Shown here: positions 1 through 10,501 of the stretch, piece after piece | Layout of the letters: every line of letters starts with the position of its first letter | Numbering within the stretch: position 1 is the first letter of the stretch | Source of the DNA: Poa pratensis | Lineage: Eukaryota > Streptophyta > Magnoliopsida > Poales > Poaceae | NCBI GenBank assembly: GCA_947311845.1 | Contig: CAMZMU010000034.1 | Location: forward strand, 94,220,289 to 94,284,288 | DNA length: 64,000 nt | Direction: 5' to 3' | Notes under the pieces: generated by a model | Told to the model about the DNA's origin: nothing | The model's input: only the letters and a program-made list of their open reading frames with translations | Databases searched by the model: none | Position numbers and translations under genes: made by a program

Positions 1-753
1 GAGTGGGGACTCGAGTGAGTGGGGCGGTGGCCAGTCCCCGTTAAAAAGGACTCATCTAGGTAGCCTATGAGGCGCTGGGTCGCTGATGCATGGCCCCGGA
101 GTGGACACGTACGGATACACGGCTTGTCCACGTGTACCGTAAACGCGGCGCGGACACAAACGGACTGTTTGGTGGGGAGGGGGGGGGGGGGCGTTGGAGT
201 TGCCCTAACCCCACCTTTATCCTGTGCCCCCAGCCACATACCTGTAAAAGCAGCAAAAATACAAAATGAGTTCTCCATATGGTTGAATTCATACATGAAA
301 CCATCAGAAAACATTGTATGGCTTCATCCATAGAGCGCCCCAAGTGCAACTTTTTCTGCTCAAGAACCTTCAGATCAAAAGAACAAAATATTGGTTATGA
401 ACTGCAATAAGTGAAACGAGAGCTCTGTAACGATTTGGCCTGAAATTTCATAAAACTGAATGAGAAAACCTAACATGGTATATACAGCTGCTTTCCGGTT
501 CGTATTCCCTTTGTAGCTTCTGAAGATCGATGGCATCAGGCCTGACACGATCGATGAGCTGAGAAAACAACTTCTGATCTCAGATAAGCAAGTTTCAGAG
601 CAGACTAGGCTCCGCCATGTACACATCTCTCTGTGTGGATAAGCAGCCCCTGTCGGCTACCACTAATTAACATGTTGGTGGAATCACTGCACACAGACGC
701 AGGTACATTCTTGGTCGTTTTAACTTGTTCAGGACAGTGTGCAATATCAATTA

Positions 754-876
754 CTCTCTCCGATCCATATTAGTGAGCATAGCTTTGTCTAAATTCATAT
801 GTATCTAGTTAAATATTTAGACTAGATACATGTGTATCTAGACAAAGTTGTGCCCACTAATATGGATCGGAGGGAG
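754..876. mobile_element. Stowaway MITE (123 bp) in NLR-A 3' flank
   Basis: The two arms are inverted repeats of about 56 bp beginning CTCTCTCCGATCCATATTAG on the left and ending ACTAATATGGATCGGAGGGAG-like on the right, so nearly the whole element folds into a hairpin. It is flanked by the dinucleotide TA (752-753 and 877-878), the Stowaway/Tc1-Mariner target duplication. The paralogous position in locus C (TA at 19003-19004) is an exact empty site. Confidence 0.88.
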
Positions 877-1188
877 TACATGCTTTTGCTGATAGCCTGA
901 TACATGACTGAGTGACAAACTAGACCAATATGAACAGAATTAAAGAAGTAACGTCTGTAGTGCAGAGCGTCAGAGTGATTGCCCGAATGTTCAGACAAGG
1001 AAAAATGGTAACAAGCTGCATAGGAACTGAATACTAGGAGTAATATAGAAATTATTACGTAGCCTATTACGAAACCGTCGCTTATACTGGGATACAAAAA
1101 AATGCAGTGGCAATAGGCCACACCTGTCACCTGGGTGGCGTTCGGCAGAACCCGCCGACAGACCTTCACGTGGCAGCGAGAACCACCA

Positions 1189-1213
1189 CCCCCCCCCCCC
1201 CCCCCCCCCCCCC
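1189..1213 (+). repeat. Poly-C tract (25 bases)
   Basis: An uninterrupted run of 25 C follows an ACC motif. The unit 2 copy (33227-33255) has 29 C and one ACC fewer, which shifts the unit offset from 32041 to 32042. Run length is hard to sequence and should not be trusted. Confidence 0.9.
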
Positions 1214-1483
1214 AGACACCTCCGCCTCCGACTGGGGCCTCACGACGACCGAGGCGATCTGTCGAACAGCTTGTGGGTGCCTTGCCACAGATCTCTCCGC
1301 GGTGTGGGATCCACCGCCGCACTCGCCGAGGGGGACTACCGTGCTTCGCAGTACCTTCTCATGCTGCCTCCGTGGTTGGTGGAAGGGGACGGAAAAGGGA
1401 GGAAGGGGATGGGGAAGTTTTTCTTTTCCCAATTAAGGAGCTCACGCTCGATGAAACCAATAATACACCAGACACCTGCGCTG

Positions 1484-4222
1484 TCAGTTTTTGCCATAGC
1501 CGATCTTCATGATGGGTCTATTTGGATTCCTGGCGAGCTGCTTCGCAATGTCCTCATTTACTTTTTCTAACTTCGCCTGTATCCATTCCACAAGGAGTAC
1601 TTTCTTGAGGCTTGGGAGAAATTCCAGCCCAGAAACGCTAGCTGTAGAATGAACCAAATGCAGCCTCAGCACCTCAAATTTCGGCATTGACATGGGCTCA
1701 AAATTCACTGATCCCGACCTGTGCCTAAGCTCGAGTACCACGAGGCTTCTGAAAAGGCCGCTCAAGAAAGTAGTACTGGATTCTATCCAAGATGTCTGCA
1801 TCCAACACATAATGGATAGGTTTGATAGGTCCCCAAGGGCTTGCATGGTTGCATCGTCCCATCCTATAAGCCCGCCTGATAGTTTGAGCTTCACGAGATT
1901 CTGGAGACTGATAAATCCTGGCAATTTACTCATACAGCCCCTCAGCTCGACGCACTGTAGGTTTTCCGGAGGTGAGGACATGGCATGAAAACAGTCATGC
2001 AAATCTACATCAGATGACGAAGACGCCACTGACAAGTACTCAAGGCATCTGAGGTTGGATGAAATGGCTGAAAATAACTCTAGACCATTCTCCTCGTTGG
2101 TAATACACACTACTAACTTGCGTAGGCTGGTGAGAACTTTTATCTCTTGTACGATTGCATTCCCCCTTCCAAGATCCACACACCCCAGCGTGTGCAGGGT
2201 TTTTAATTTCCTCATTCCTCTTGGCAACTCAACACCGCGATCGCACATGCTAGTGCCAGCGCGTAGACAACGAAGCTTTGTAAGCTTGGTGATGGTTCTG
2301 GGCAGCCTCATTGTCCATGTATATTTGATGTCTAGCGTCTCGAGTTGACTCAGGTTACCCACAGATTTTGGGAGGTGACAAATCTTGTAGCACTGTCTTA
2401 GAGAAAGATATCTCAGGTGAAGAAGCTTCCCAATGTGCTTAAGGTGATGATCTTCTAAATCTTCGGTTCCTTCTAGGTCCAGCACCCGAAGAAATCTCAT
2501 CTTCTCAGAAATGTAAAATGGCCTCATCTTGCCAAACACCGTCAATGACCATATAGAGGACAACTCCACGGTTCTCTCAAACTCACACCCATCTCCCTTC
2601 CAATTGCTGCTTATGGCAAGGTGACGCACTGCACTGCTAGTGTTCGGCCTTTACCCGTCTTCCAGCATTAAAACAAGATTTTCCTCCACTGATTTTGCAA
2701 TGCTGATATCACGGATCAGATCGTGTAGCTGGCATGAGTCAATACCTTGTATGCTGGAAATTGAATTCCGAGTTGGTAATATCATGCTTCTCTCTACAAG
2801 TTCCATGAAGTACTTGTCCGCTTCTGAAGTGTCCAGAGAATAACCTTCTGCTATCCATCGGTACACTAAACGTTTCCGGCTAACATTGCGGTCTTCAGGG
2901 AAGATTGAAAAGTACAGGAAACAAGACTTGAGGTAATATGGTAGGCCATCATAACTTTTCATAAGAACTGTTTTTATGGACTCAAACTTTGGATTCATAT
3001 CCAGCTCAACACTGATATGCTCATTCAGTTTCCTCCATTCCACAGCAGTTTTTGTTGGTTGGTCTGCCAAGGAGCCACCTATGGTGACTATGGCAAGAGG
3101 AAGCCCATTACACCTTTTTAGGATCAGCTTTGCAGGTTCAACCAACTTAGGATAGTCCCTGACCAAATCTATGGTATTGTTCCTAAACACCTGTAATTGT
3201 GCAAAAATATAATTAGTATGCCATTTTACTATTGTAAAAATACATGTATCAACTGTAAACCAGTCTTTCCTTTTTCTATTAGTAACTAGCATGTCCCAGG
3301 TTGGGTGACAACTACACAATATGTTTCCGCAATGTACTCTAAAGTATCTCTTCCAAACAGGGTTGGTAATATTGCTCTTACAATATAGTAATCTGAAATA
3401 ACCCTTCAAGATTAAACCTAAATTGAGATAAAGTGAACAACATCGTTTTTGCAAACTGCTAAAGTGAATATGTGAGTATTACGCTTTCAATACCTTTTTT
3501 GTGAAGAGCTTAAATGCATCCTTTTCTTCTAGACGATTGAGCAAACGTATGAACCTTGGTTTTTTGCAACAATGTTTAGCAATATCCTCTCTCCTTGTGG
3601 TGATCACAACGACTAAGCTTGAACTTTGCATTGCATGTAAACTTGGCAATACTAAATCCCATTCTGCGGTAGATGAGAGATCATCGAGAATAATCAAGCA
3701 ACTATTTCCGTCTAAACGCCTGACCAACACTTCCGTCAACTGCACAACTCCCATCGAATCAACTTTATTTTGGGTGTCGCCTTGAAAGTTCAAGGCCTCC
3801 TTCCTTGCATCTAGTTGCACTACCAGGGTCCTAAGGAGCTCCTTAAGCTTGAATGGTCGTAAGACCGTGACAAAAGCATGCTTCCCAAACATGTCACTCA
3901 CCTCTTTTATCTGCTGAACATCTTTGATCAAAGTGGTTTTTGCAAGGCCACCCATTCCCCACAGTGCGATCACCTCAAATTGTTGGGTGCTAGCTTGTTC
4001 TCGAATTAGTTCAATAATATCAGATTTTTCTTTCCCACGGCCAATAAGCTGAGAGTCCTCCAGAACATATGACATTGTGTTTGCACGTGTGAGTCTCTCT
4101 TGCACCATCATCTTTCCATCATCATCAATATTAGATTGGTCTTCTACTATCTCATTCTCACCAGTGTAGGGTAACTTTGAGCTAGATGGTGGCTTCCATG
4201 GATTTGGTGCATCATGAGAACT
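1484..4222 (-). pseudogene. NLR locus A: NB-ARC and LRR exons, decayed Pib-type gene
   Basis: Two exons are readable. The NB-ARC exon (4222-3494, 243 codons) has a CAG acceptor and an AAG/GTATTG donor; the ARC/LRR exon (3190-1484) starts after TTACAG-like sequence and ends with stop 1484-1486. The P-loop reads GMGGLAKTT where the paralogue has GMGGVGKTT, so the glycine before the lysine is replaced by alanine; kinase-2 (LIILDDLSS), RNBS-B (VVVITTR), GLPLA and an LHD version of MHD remain. The LRR exon has an in-frame TAA at 2651-2653, just before the LRR, with no frameshift. The intron between is 303 bp against 905 bp in locus C. The family acts as intracellular immune receptors; with a stop before the LRR and a broken first exon, a functional product is unlikely. 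The stop is identical in the unit 2 copy, so it is unlikely to be a read error unless the two copies share reads. Confidence 0.9.
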
Positions 4223-5287
4223 CTGAACACAAGAAAACAATAGTTAGACACGTTTTCAGTGATGAGTTAGTCAAAAATAACTATCGAGGAATAAACTTAG
4301 TGCATATGTCCTACTGGTACATAGCAATATTAATAACATAATGAACAAAGTAAATCAAGTCAGTGTTGCTCAGATGGCCCGGTCTGGCTTGACTTTGCTA
4401 GAGAAATCTAAAAGTGTCCAAAAATTTGAAATGCGGAAAAGAAGACCAAAACAAATTTCCTACGAATAAAATTAAAAGTTGACTAGTAGTACACGAGAAC
4501 AGGAAGTTATTCAAAACCTTGGCCATCGGCATTGCCTCACAACGTACAACCCAAGATTCATTGACAACATGTATGCAACATATCCTTGTAATGAGAGCAC
4601 CTTTATCAAAGGAAATGCAACACAACTATTGTATGTTGAATGAAATATCATGTGATGCCTTTCTGAGGAACTTATCTCGTCTCCATGTCGCCCCGGGTGG
4701 CCTGGGAGAAACCCTAGAAACTGCTGAGGACACCTCTCCTCCCGTCCCACCTCCCCTCGCCATCGCCCGAGGGTGCAGCTGGGCACAGCCTGAGGCGTTC
4801 ACGCCGGCGGGGTTCTTGTGTTCCTTGCGAAGAGAGATGGCGCGGGCATGCGTACCCTCATTGAGGAAATCACATCGCTGGTCCTTGTTCCCGGTGGTCC
4901 TTGTGCGGGGACCATGTGAAGTTTATGTGATCCTACATGGACGGATCCTTACTCGCTGCTGCGTCCCTGTGGTGGTGCCCGCGCGTTCAGCTGGCTTGTC
5001 GTATGGGAGAGTGGCGTGGTGGCACTCGCCTTGATCCGATGGCGACGCAGGAGTTTGTGAATAGGGGCAGTGGTCCTGGTTCTTCAACAGCCGTGGACAC
5101 CGTGGCGACGCGGAGGTCGGATCTTGAGATTGTGATATCCTTCAGCTTCGTGTTCTTAAGGTCGATGGAGGTGTGGAACGTCCTCTTCTTCACCACATAG
5201 CTTCTGAGGCTGACGACGGTGTGGGATGCCTACTCCTCTGCAGATTGGGTTGATCTGTCTCGACAGGTGTTATGAACGACGTTTTGC
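4223..5287. other. NLR-A intron 1, TE-like filler
   Basis: Homology with the locus C intron lasts to about 4361 (equivalent to 23451) and then stops sharply. From about 4680 the sequence is GC-rich and resembles 5' leader sequence of plant non-LTR elements (AAACCCTAG motif at about 4709), but no conserved protein is readable on either strand. No gene is called. Confidence 0.5.
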
Positions 5288-5471
5288 GGAGGCGTCATAT
5301 CATGCATGTTGTCGGAGGCAGTTGCTACGCATTGCGTCTCATGTGGAAGCGTTGAGTCACGCATGTTGCCGGCAGGTGCTACGCACAGCCTCTAATGCTG
5401 CCTACGTGAGGCATCTCATGTGGAGGCGTCAAGTCATGCAGGTTGCTGTCAGGTGCTATGCATGGTGTCTC
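5288..5471 (+). repeat. Degenerate tandem repeat, three units
   Basis: Three imperfect units share the pattern GGAGGCGTCA..TCATGCATGTTG..CAGGTGCTACGCA..CTCATGTG, with lengths of about 55 to 76 bases. The open frame over this stretch (cysteine- and arginine-rich) follows from the repeat and is not called as a gene. Confidence 0.6.
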
Positions 5472-5829
5472 TTAGGGAGGAGTCATGCCTACTGCTACTG
5501 GACTGAATGTGCTGCGACTGGAAGCGAGGCGGTATGAGATGCATAGACTTCCAGTGTCTCCTGTAATGGTATCCTGCTAACAAGGTTTCGTCGGCTGTTC
5601 AAGTGATGGCGGTAGAGGCGTATTGGACGATTTGCTCTTTTTTTATTAGATTTAAAAATATGGTTTTCAATTTTTTTCTAAAAGAAGGGCTCCTCTGAGC
5701 CTGCGGTCCAATAATACTTTGCGTAGAATCAGTGCCATATACTTCTTCATTGGAAGACAAGTCGACAACGGCCCATGAGGTGACCTATCTTAAGGATCAA
5801 GGTCAAAGTACAAAATGTGGAGGAAAGAA
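5472..5829. other. Intron filler upstream of the plastid insert
   Basis: AT-rich sequence with a T-rich tract around 5637-5680, then a stretch running into the plastid-like segment. I see no coding feature. The plastid similarity may begin shortly before 5830, where GGAGGAAAGAA resembles the ribosome-binding region ahead of psbJ, but the left boundary cannot be set by eye. Confidence 0.4.
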
Positions 5830-5955
5830 ATGGCCGATACTATTGGAAGAATTCCTCTTTGGCTGATAGGTACTGTAACTGGTATTCCAGTTATTGGTTT
5901 CATGGGTGTTTTCTTTTACGGTTCATATTCTGGATTGGGTTCATCTCTACAGTAA
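5830..5955 (+). pseudogene. psbJ: Plastid psbJ copy in nuclear DNA (NUPT)
   Basis: The frame encodes 41 residues beginning [14 protein letters not shown] and ending [14 protein letters not shown], the photosystem II small subunit PsbJ, a one-helix membrane protein encoded in chloroplast genomes. The family is 40 residues ending in GSSL. Here the codon after that leucine is CAG, and TAA follows at once, as if the native TAG stop became CAG. Several residues differ from what I know of grass PsbJ (for example TIG near the start and GFMG in the helix). The frame is otherwise open. It lies in an NLR intron among TE sequence, opposite to the NLR, so nuclear expression and plastid import are very unlikely. 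Plastid-like sequence seems to continue to about 6018. Confidence 0.85.
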
Positions 5956-6536
5956 TCGGAGGGACCAGATTGTAAACATGAAAAAGTAGGAGCTTAGCGG
6001 GTCCTCACCTTGTTCTTCATGGCGGCGTCTCGGAGTTGGTGGCACTGTGTGATTGCCGATCTTTCAGATCGGTGGATATAGGGTTCATGGATGGTGTCGG
6101 CGAGGCGGCGGCGGCGACTTCATCATATGTGTTTTTCCTCCTCCTGCTCTGTCCCCGTTGCTGCGGCGTTGTCTCCGACGTCATGGTAGAGCAGAGAGGA
6201 TTCGTCCAGGAGTACGTGCAGACGGTGGTCTGCACTGGTGACAGCTGGAAGATGATGCACCTTGTGGTGGGTTCGTGGTTGGAGGCTGACGGTTCTGGTT
6301 CCCTACTCTGACGTCGTCGTGCGGGGGTGCCAGTGCTGAAGTTCGATGGCGTGTCCGGGGTCGTGCTGCCCCGGTCTGATTCTTTCAACGACAATGGTTT
6401 GTCTTATGGCAAACTACTTTGGAGGTCCGAAAAGCTGATGATCAGCGATGGGGCCGCGTCGAGCTCGGGTGAAGAGGTGATCTGTCTATTTTTTTCTTTG
6501 ATGCTGCTACGGTGGTGCCGAAGAAGATGGATAGGC
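5956..6536. other. Plastid-like flank then GC-rich filler
   Basis: The first 60 or so bases after psbJ look like continuing plastid spacer (AAACATGAAAAAGTAGGAG). From about 6020 the composition turns GC-rich. Reading frames exist on both strands but none has a recognisable domain, and I make no gene call. Confidence 0.4.
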
Positions 6537-6891
6537 CACTAGTACAGAACGACACATCCGATACCCCTCTATGGAAACGGCACGAGTTAGGCGACGGAGA
6601 ATCGCGCTTTCCGCGTGAGAAAACCCACCCCGCCAGGCAAGCTGGCCCGCGTCCCGCCTTCATAGGCAACGGTCGCGAATTATTAACCGTTGCCGATATG
6701 TTGGTAACGGAGTTTCTTTCGACTCCGTGTGCGATATGTTCTTCAATGGCATCGGACATTTGTATACAACCGTTGGCGAGGTTGCGTATATAAAATTCCT
6801 TTTTTAGCACTATCTTGGATATTATAAAAGACTGTCGATTCGTCCTTGTTCCTCCGCTCCAGCTTGTTTTTACTCCGCACTCGTGTCCTCC

Positions 6892-7528
6892 ATGGCCAAG
6901 AGCATGAGCTCGTCGGGGAGATTGAATGCGTCCTCCTCCTGCGCCGCCGGGGCCGGGTCAGATCTACCGCTTGTGAAGTGCATTTGCTGCCGCTGTCAGA
7001 ACGCGATTCGTCGAGTGTCGCGTTCGGATCTGAACCCTGGCCAGATCTAATTCAATTGTCCAAATCACAGGGTTAGTTCGACGATTCGACCAGTTTTGAT
7101 TGATTCTATTCTATGTGTGATGTTGATTTGCCTTTGGATTCGATTTACCATTTGGTAGGGGAGGGGCGAAGAGTATTCTGGGAGTTGTGATTATTTATTT
7201 TTGGATTGAATATTATGTTGAGATGCTGCTTGCTAATGGCGTCGAAGTGGAAGCTGCAGAGCTGAAAAATGTAGCTTTGATAGTCAAGAAGACGAACATG
7301 GAGATGAAGCCGCACACTGCAGCAGCTCTAGCTGGTTTGGCATGGAGCCCAACAAACACTTCGACTAAATCTGACCATGTTGTTGCTGTGCGCAAGGAGC
7401 GGCATAAAGGAACAGAAATAGCTCAGTTAAATGTTCTTGTGAGCATTGCTAGAATGATTTTGTGTGTTTGTGTGCTGCTGTTAGGTGTGAACTTGTATGC
7501 AGTAATGAAAATCAGTAGAATGTATTAG
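6892..7528 (+). pseudogene. GRF-type zinc-finger / membrane protein pseudogene
   Basis: Exon 1 runs from ATG 6892 through a serine-rich leader into VKCICCRCQNAIRRVSRSD, which resembles the first half of a GRF zinc finger. An in-frame TAA (7048-7050) sits where the next aromatic residue is expected, then codons equivalent to FNCPNH lead to a donor-like CAG/GTTAGT near 7073. After a short intron, exon 2 resumes near 7160 with FWIEYYVEML, the usual continuation, but in a shifted frame, followed by a helical stretch and a C-terminal hydrophobic segment (ILCVCVLLLGVNLYA). Such GRF plus coiled-coil plus membrane-anchor genes are frequent in grass transposons. Stop and frameshift show it is not functional. 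Confidence 0.6.
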
Positions 7529-7645
7529 GTTCGTATGCAGCTATGCAAATCAGTACAATGTATTAGGTTCGTATGCACTTTGAAAATCAGTAGAATGTAT
7601 TATATTCGTATGCAGCTACGGAAATCAGTAGCACATAGTAGTTGT
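7495..7645 (+). repeat. Tandem repeat, four units of 37-38 bp
   Basis: Units begin GTATGCAG at 7495, 7533, 7571 and 7608 and share AAATCAGTAGAATGTATTA. The array overlaps the 3' end of the GRF pseudogene and probably arose in its 3' untranslated region. Confidence 0.8.
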
Positions 7646-7809
7646 GAACTTGTATCCAATGGAAACGGTTATATAAAATGTTCGTTGCCAATTGGGTGCT
7701 TATAAATGTACTGGCGAAGCAAGCCATCAGTCTCATTCTCACTTTCTCACTGTCCATCTTTCAACCCTAGCCGCCGCACATTGTAGCTTTTTACTCTCCT
7801 CACTCTCTC

Positions 7810-8021
7810 ATGGCTTCCTCTGCCGGCGCTTCAAGATCTCGCCATCGCAGCCGCGGCTCTAGCGGCCACACCGATCTAGCTGCATCTGTTCGTGATAGGG
7901 CAGATCTGGAGGCGGCTGTGATGCGGCAGGTGTTGGAGCGCGTCAGGCTGATCACCTCCGGTGATGCCCCGCGTCCTCTGGGCCACGCGGAGCTGGAACA
8001 GATCATTCGTCGGGTGGTGAT
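7810..8021 (+). pseudogene. 5' part of transposon-borne ORF cut by Athila LTR
   Basis: A frame starts MASSAGASRSRHRSRG and continues with a helical, charged stretch (RADLEAAVMRQVLERVR) until RRVV, where the LTR TGATAC begins. The last five bases (GTGAT, 8017-8021) are the expected target duplication. CT-rich leader sequence and a TATA-like TTATAAA near 7700 lie upstream. The gene is probably the second ORF of the CACTA-like element; its family is not recognised. Confidence 0.5.
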
Positions 8022-9531
8022 TGATACGTCCATTTTTCATCACTATTTTATATCATAATTTACTGCTATTCATCGATATATTTCATATTTAGAAGTGTTA
8101 CTTATGTTATTTTACCTATTTTGCATGTTTGATGAATAATGGAGAATTAGACACCGGAGTCAGGATTCTGCTGGAAAAATCACCGTCGAGATGCACTATT
8201 TCTGAAGATCAATAAATCGAAGGAGACATATGGAAGTTCCTATTTTACCAGAAGACGGAGGAGGCCAAAAGGGGAGGCTGAGAAGGGCCAAGGTGGGCCC
8301 TCCTCACCTGCTGGCGCGGCGGGCCCACCAGCCGCGCCTACAGGTGGTTTGGGGGCCCTGGCCCACCTCAGCCGTTCCCCCTTCGCGTACTTGACCCCCT
8401 CGAAACCCTAACACACAGAGGATGGCCATCGAAATATTCCGCCGCCTCCACGAGGCGGAAAACACCAGAGAGCGAAAAGCTCCCCTGCAGGAAGAAATCT
8501 GCCGGGGGAAATTCCCTCCCGGAGGGGGAAATCATCGCCATCATCACCGTCATCGAGCCTGACTTCATCGGGATCATCATCATCATCATCTCCACCGCCA
8601 ACACCATCATCACCGCCGCTGCACCCCGTCTCCGTTATAACATCTAGGGCTGAATCTTGTCTATTTCATAGGGGAAACTCTCCCGGTGTTGATCACTCTT
8701 GTTATTGATGCTCTTGGGTGGAACCATTGGACTAAGGTTTATATTCAGATTGTTATTCATCATCATATCAGCTCTGATCATGTTCCGTATGATGTCTTGT
8801 GAGTAGTTCGTTTAGTTCTTGAGGACATGGGAGAAGTCTTGATGTTAGTAGTGAACTATGTTGAGTAATATTTAATGGTTTGATGCTTAAGTTGTGGTGT
8901 TATTCTTCTAGTGGTGTCATGTGAACGTCGACTACATGATACTTCACCTTTATGGGCCTAGGGGAATGCATTGTGTATTCGTTTGCCAATTGTGGGGTTG
9001 CCGGAGTGACAGAAACCTGAACACCCGTTGGTATATCGATGCATGAGGGATAGCAGGATCTTAAAGTTTAAGGCTGTGGTTAGTTTATCTTAATTACTTT
9101 CTTGTATTTGCGGATGCTTGCAAGGGGTATAATCACAAGTATGTATTAGTCCTAGGAAGGGCGGTGCATTAGCATAGGTTCACCCACACAACACTTATCA
9201 AAACAATGAAGATTAATCAACTATATGAAGCGAAAGCACTTGACAATATTCCCGTGTGTACTCAAGAACGTTTGGTCATTATAAGTACAACAACCGGCTT
9301 GTCCTTTGCTGTAGAAAGGATTGGGCCACTCGCTGCAACTATTATCACTGCATTTTATTTACTTGTACTTTATTTATCTGTCATATCAAAAACTCCTAAA
9401 AACTTGTCTGAGAGCATTTACAGTGAATTCTTCATCAAAACCGCTTGTCAACACCTTCTGCTCCTCGTTGGGTTCGACACTCTTATTTATCGAAAGTACT
9501 ACGATACACCCCCTATACTTGTGGGTCATCA
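8022..9531 (+). repeat. 5' LTR of truncated Athila element
   Basis: The LTR starts TGATACGTCCATTTTTCATC and ends GTGGGTCATCA, thus TG...CA. It includes a GC-rich segment (about 8280-8400) and a CAT/ATC microsatellite (about 8530-8620). An open frame starting at 9206 runs out of the LTR, through the primer-binding site and into gag. Confidence 0.9.
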
Positions 9532-9542
9532 AGACTATTTTC

Positions 9543-9560
9543 TGGCGCCGTTGCCGGGGA
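9543..9560 (+). other. Primer-binding site, tRNA-Asp type
   Basis: TGGCGCCGTTGCCGGGGA is complementary to the 3' end of plant tRNA-Asp including CCA, the primer used by Athila elements. It lies 11 bases after the LTR end. Confidence 0.9.
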
Positions 9561-9646
9561 GTGTAGCGCTATTGGTAAGTGGAATTGGTAAGGGAAACAT
9601 TTATTGTACGTGCTGTTTTTATTTTTGCCTGCTGCTATATCTCATT

Positions 9647-10077
9647 ATGGAGGGGTCTTCTCTTGAATTCCTATTTGGGAAAACAACTACCACTGCTAAG
9701 GTAGTAGAGGAGGCGCCAGATGAGCAGGTAATACCGTTCAAAATTCCTATGAAAATTGTTGAACGTGTCACAAATAACCGCTATGCAGGAGATGGAACTG
9801 TCCATCCTGGAGATCATTTGTTATTTCTGCATGAATTGTGCGAGTTATTTAAGTGTGCAGGTATCTCGATGGGAGAAGTTAAGAAGAAATTATTCTCTCT
9901 ATCACTGTCTGGTAAAGCTGCACATTGGTATAAACTGCTGAAGAATGGGTATTCTCTTGGATGGGAGGAAATTGTACCTCTCTTTTACTCCAAATTCTAT
10001 CCTCCAAGTGAGATTCATAAGGATCGGAACCTTATATATAACTTCTGGCCCTATGATGGAGAGAGTATCGCTCAAGC
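9647..10077 (+). pseudogene. Athila gag, N-terminal fragment
   Basis: From ATG 9647 about 143 codons of gag are readable, with the retrotransposon gag core signature GKAAHWYKLL and KFYPPSEIHKDRNL. The frame is cut at 10077 and runs on into unrelated NLR sequence until a stop at 10112-10114. The same region is complete at 41684-42385. Confidence 0.85.
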
Positions 10078-10501
10078 AGGCTCAGTGGAGCTAGAGCCCT
10101 TGATGAGGCCGTAACGCAAGTTCCTCTGGCTCACGTCCTCCACCTTGCTCCTCATCTCCTTCATCTGCTTGGCAACATGGCGCCGGTCAAGGAACCTGCG
10201 AGGGATGCGCCACCAAGACTGCTTCTGCTTCTGCAGGCGAACGACGAAATCCTGGAGTCCATCCTCGACGTCGTAGGAGACGTCACGGACCTGCTTTATC
10301 CAGGTCGTGACCACCTTGTTGTGCTCGTCCCGTTCCTCGTGCGCCACCATCAGGAAAGACTGCATCATTTCCAGCTTTCCAGTGACAAAGGTCTTGTCGG
10401 ACACCGAGCTGCAGGGCCATCTCCTCGGCAACGGTGGATTTGGCATAGCTGAGCGCCCCGATCACCACGGACTTACCGATGCTCAGCCCCGTGGCCTCCA
10501 T
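10075..10501 (-). pseudogene. NLR locus A exon 1 fragment (coiled-coil domain)
   Basis: On the minus strand from ATG 10501-10499 the sequence reads MEATGLSIGKSVVIGALSYA, matching exon 1 of the locus C gene. A five-base loss near 10395 shifts the frame; the second frame continues with the EDVID-like VSYDVEDGLQDF and ends at IKGSSSTEPA, where the Athila fragment begins. The remaining ~580 bases of exon 1 (first NB domain) and the splice donor are missing. Order and strand fit exon 1 of the same decayed gene whose other exons are 3494-4222 and 1484-3190. Confidence 0.88.

Larger units (their letters stand above)
1..1483. other. 3' flank of NLR locus A
   Basis: No gene is supported here. The stretch is homologous to the region downstream of the locus C NLR (18193-19949), so it belongs to the old NLR duplication. 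It includes a 13-base G run (179-191), a Stowaway MITE and a 25-base C run. Reading frames across the G and C runs are low-complexity and were not called. Compared with locus C it lacks roughly 400 bases of GC-rich sequence (equivalent to about 19240-19660). Confidence 0.7.
6537..8021 (+). mobile_element. CACTA-like DNA transposon, left part, split by Athila insertion
   Basis: The segment opens with CACTAGTACAGAAC, a typical CACTA (En/Spm) terminus, followed by subterminal short motifs related to AACCGTTGCCGATA and CGATATGTT between 6660 and 6790. It carries a GRF zinc-finger pseudogene and the start of a second reading frame that is cut by the Athila LTR at 8022. The right end is not in unit 1 and would lie in the N gap region of unit 2. 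Assignment rests on the terminus and architecture only; no transposase is visible. Confidence 0.5.
8022..10077 (+). mobile_element. Athila-lineage Ty3/Gypsy element, 5' end only
   Basis: A full 5' LTR, the primer-binding site and the first ~430 bases of gag are present; everything beyond 10077 is missing. The break joins minus-strand NLR exon 1 sequence through a three-base overlap (AGC, 10075-10077). The insertion point and GTGAT flank are the same as at 40060-40064. Compared with 40065-42113 there are about 20 substitutions plus several small indels, far more than in the flanking 8 kb. Confidence 0.92.

Noticed and set aside
822..1432. Poly-glycine and poly-proline frames over the C run
   Set aside because: They arise from the homopolymer and change with its length between the two units.
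5226..5537. Cysteine-rich 103-codon frame as a small secreted peptide
   Set aside because: No signal peptide; the cysteines come from a degenerate DNA tandem repeat.
7495..7645. Direct-repeat array as a CRISPR-like array
   Set aside because: Units are contiguous with no unique spacers, and the context is plant nuclear DNA.
9206..10114. 302-codon frame starting in the LTR taken as one gene
   Set aside because: It runs from LTR through the primer-binding site and gag and then across the junction into NLR antisense sequence, so it is a chimera of unrelated parts.
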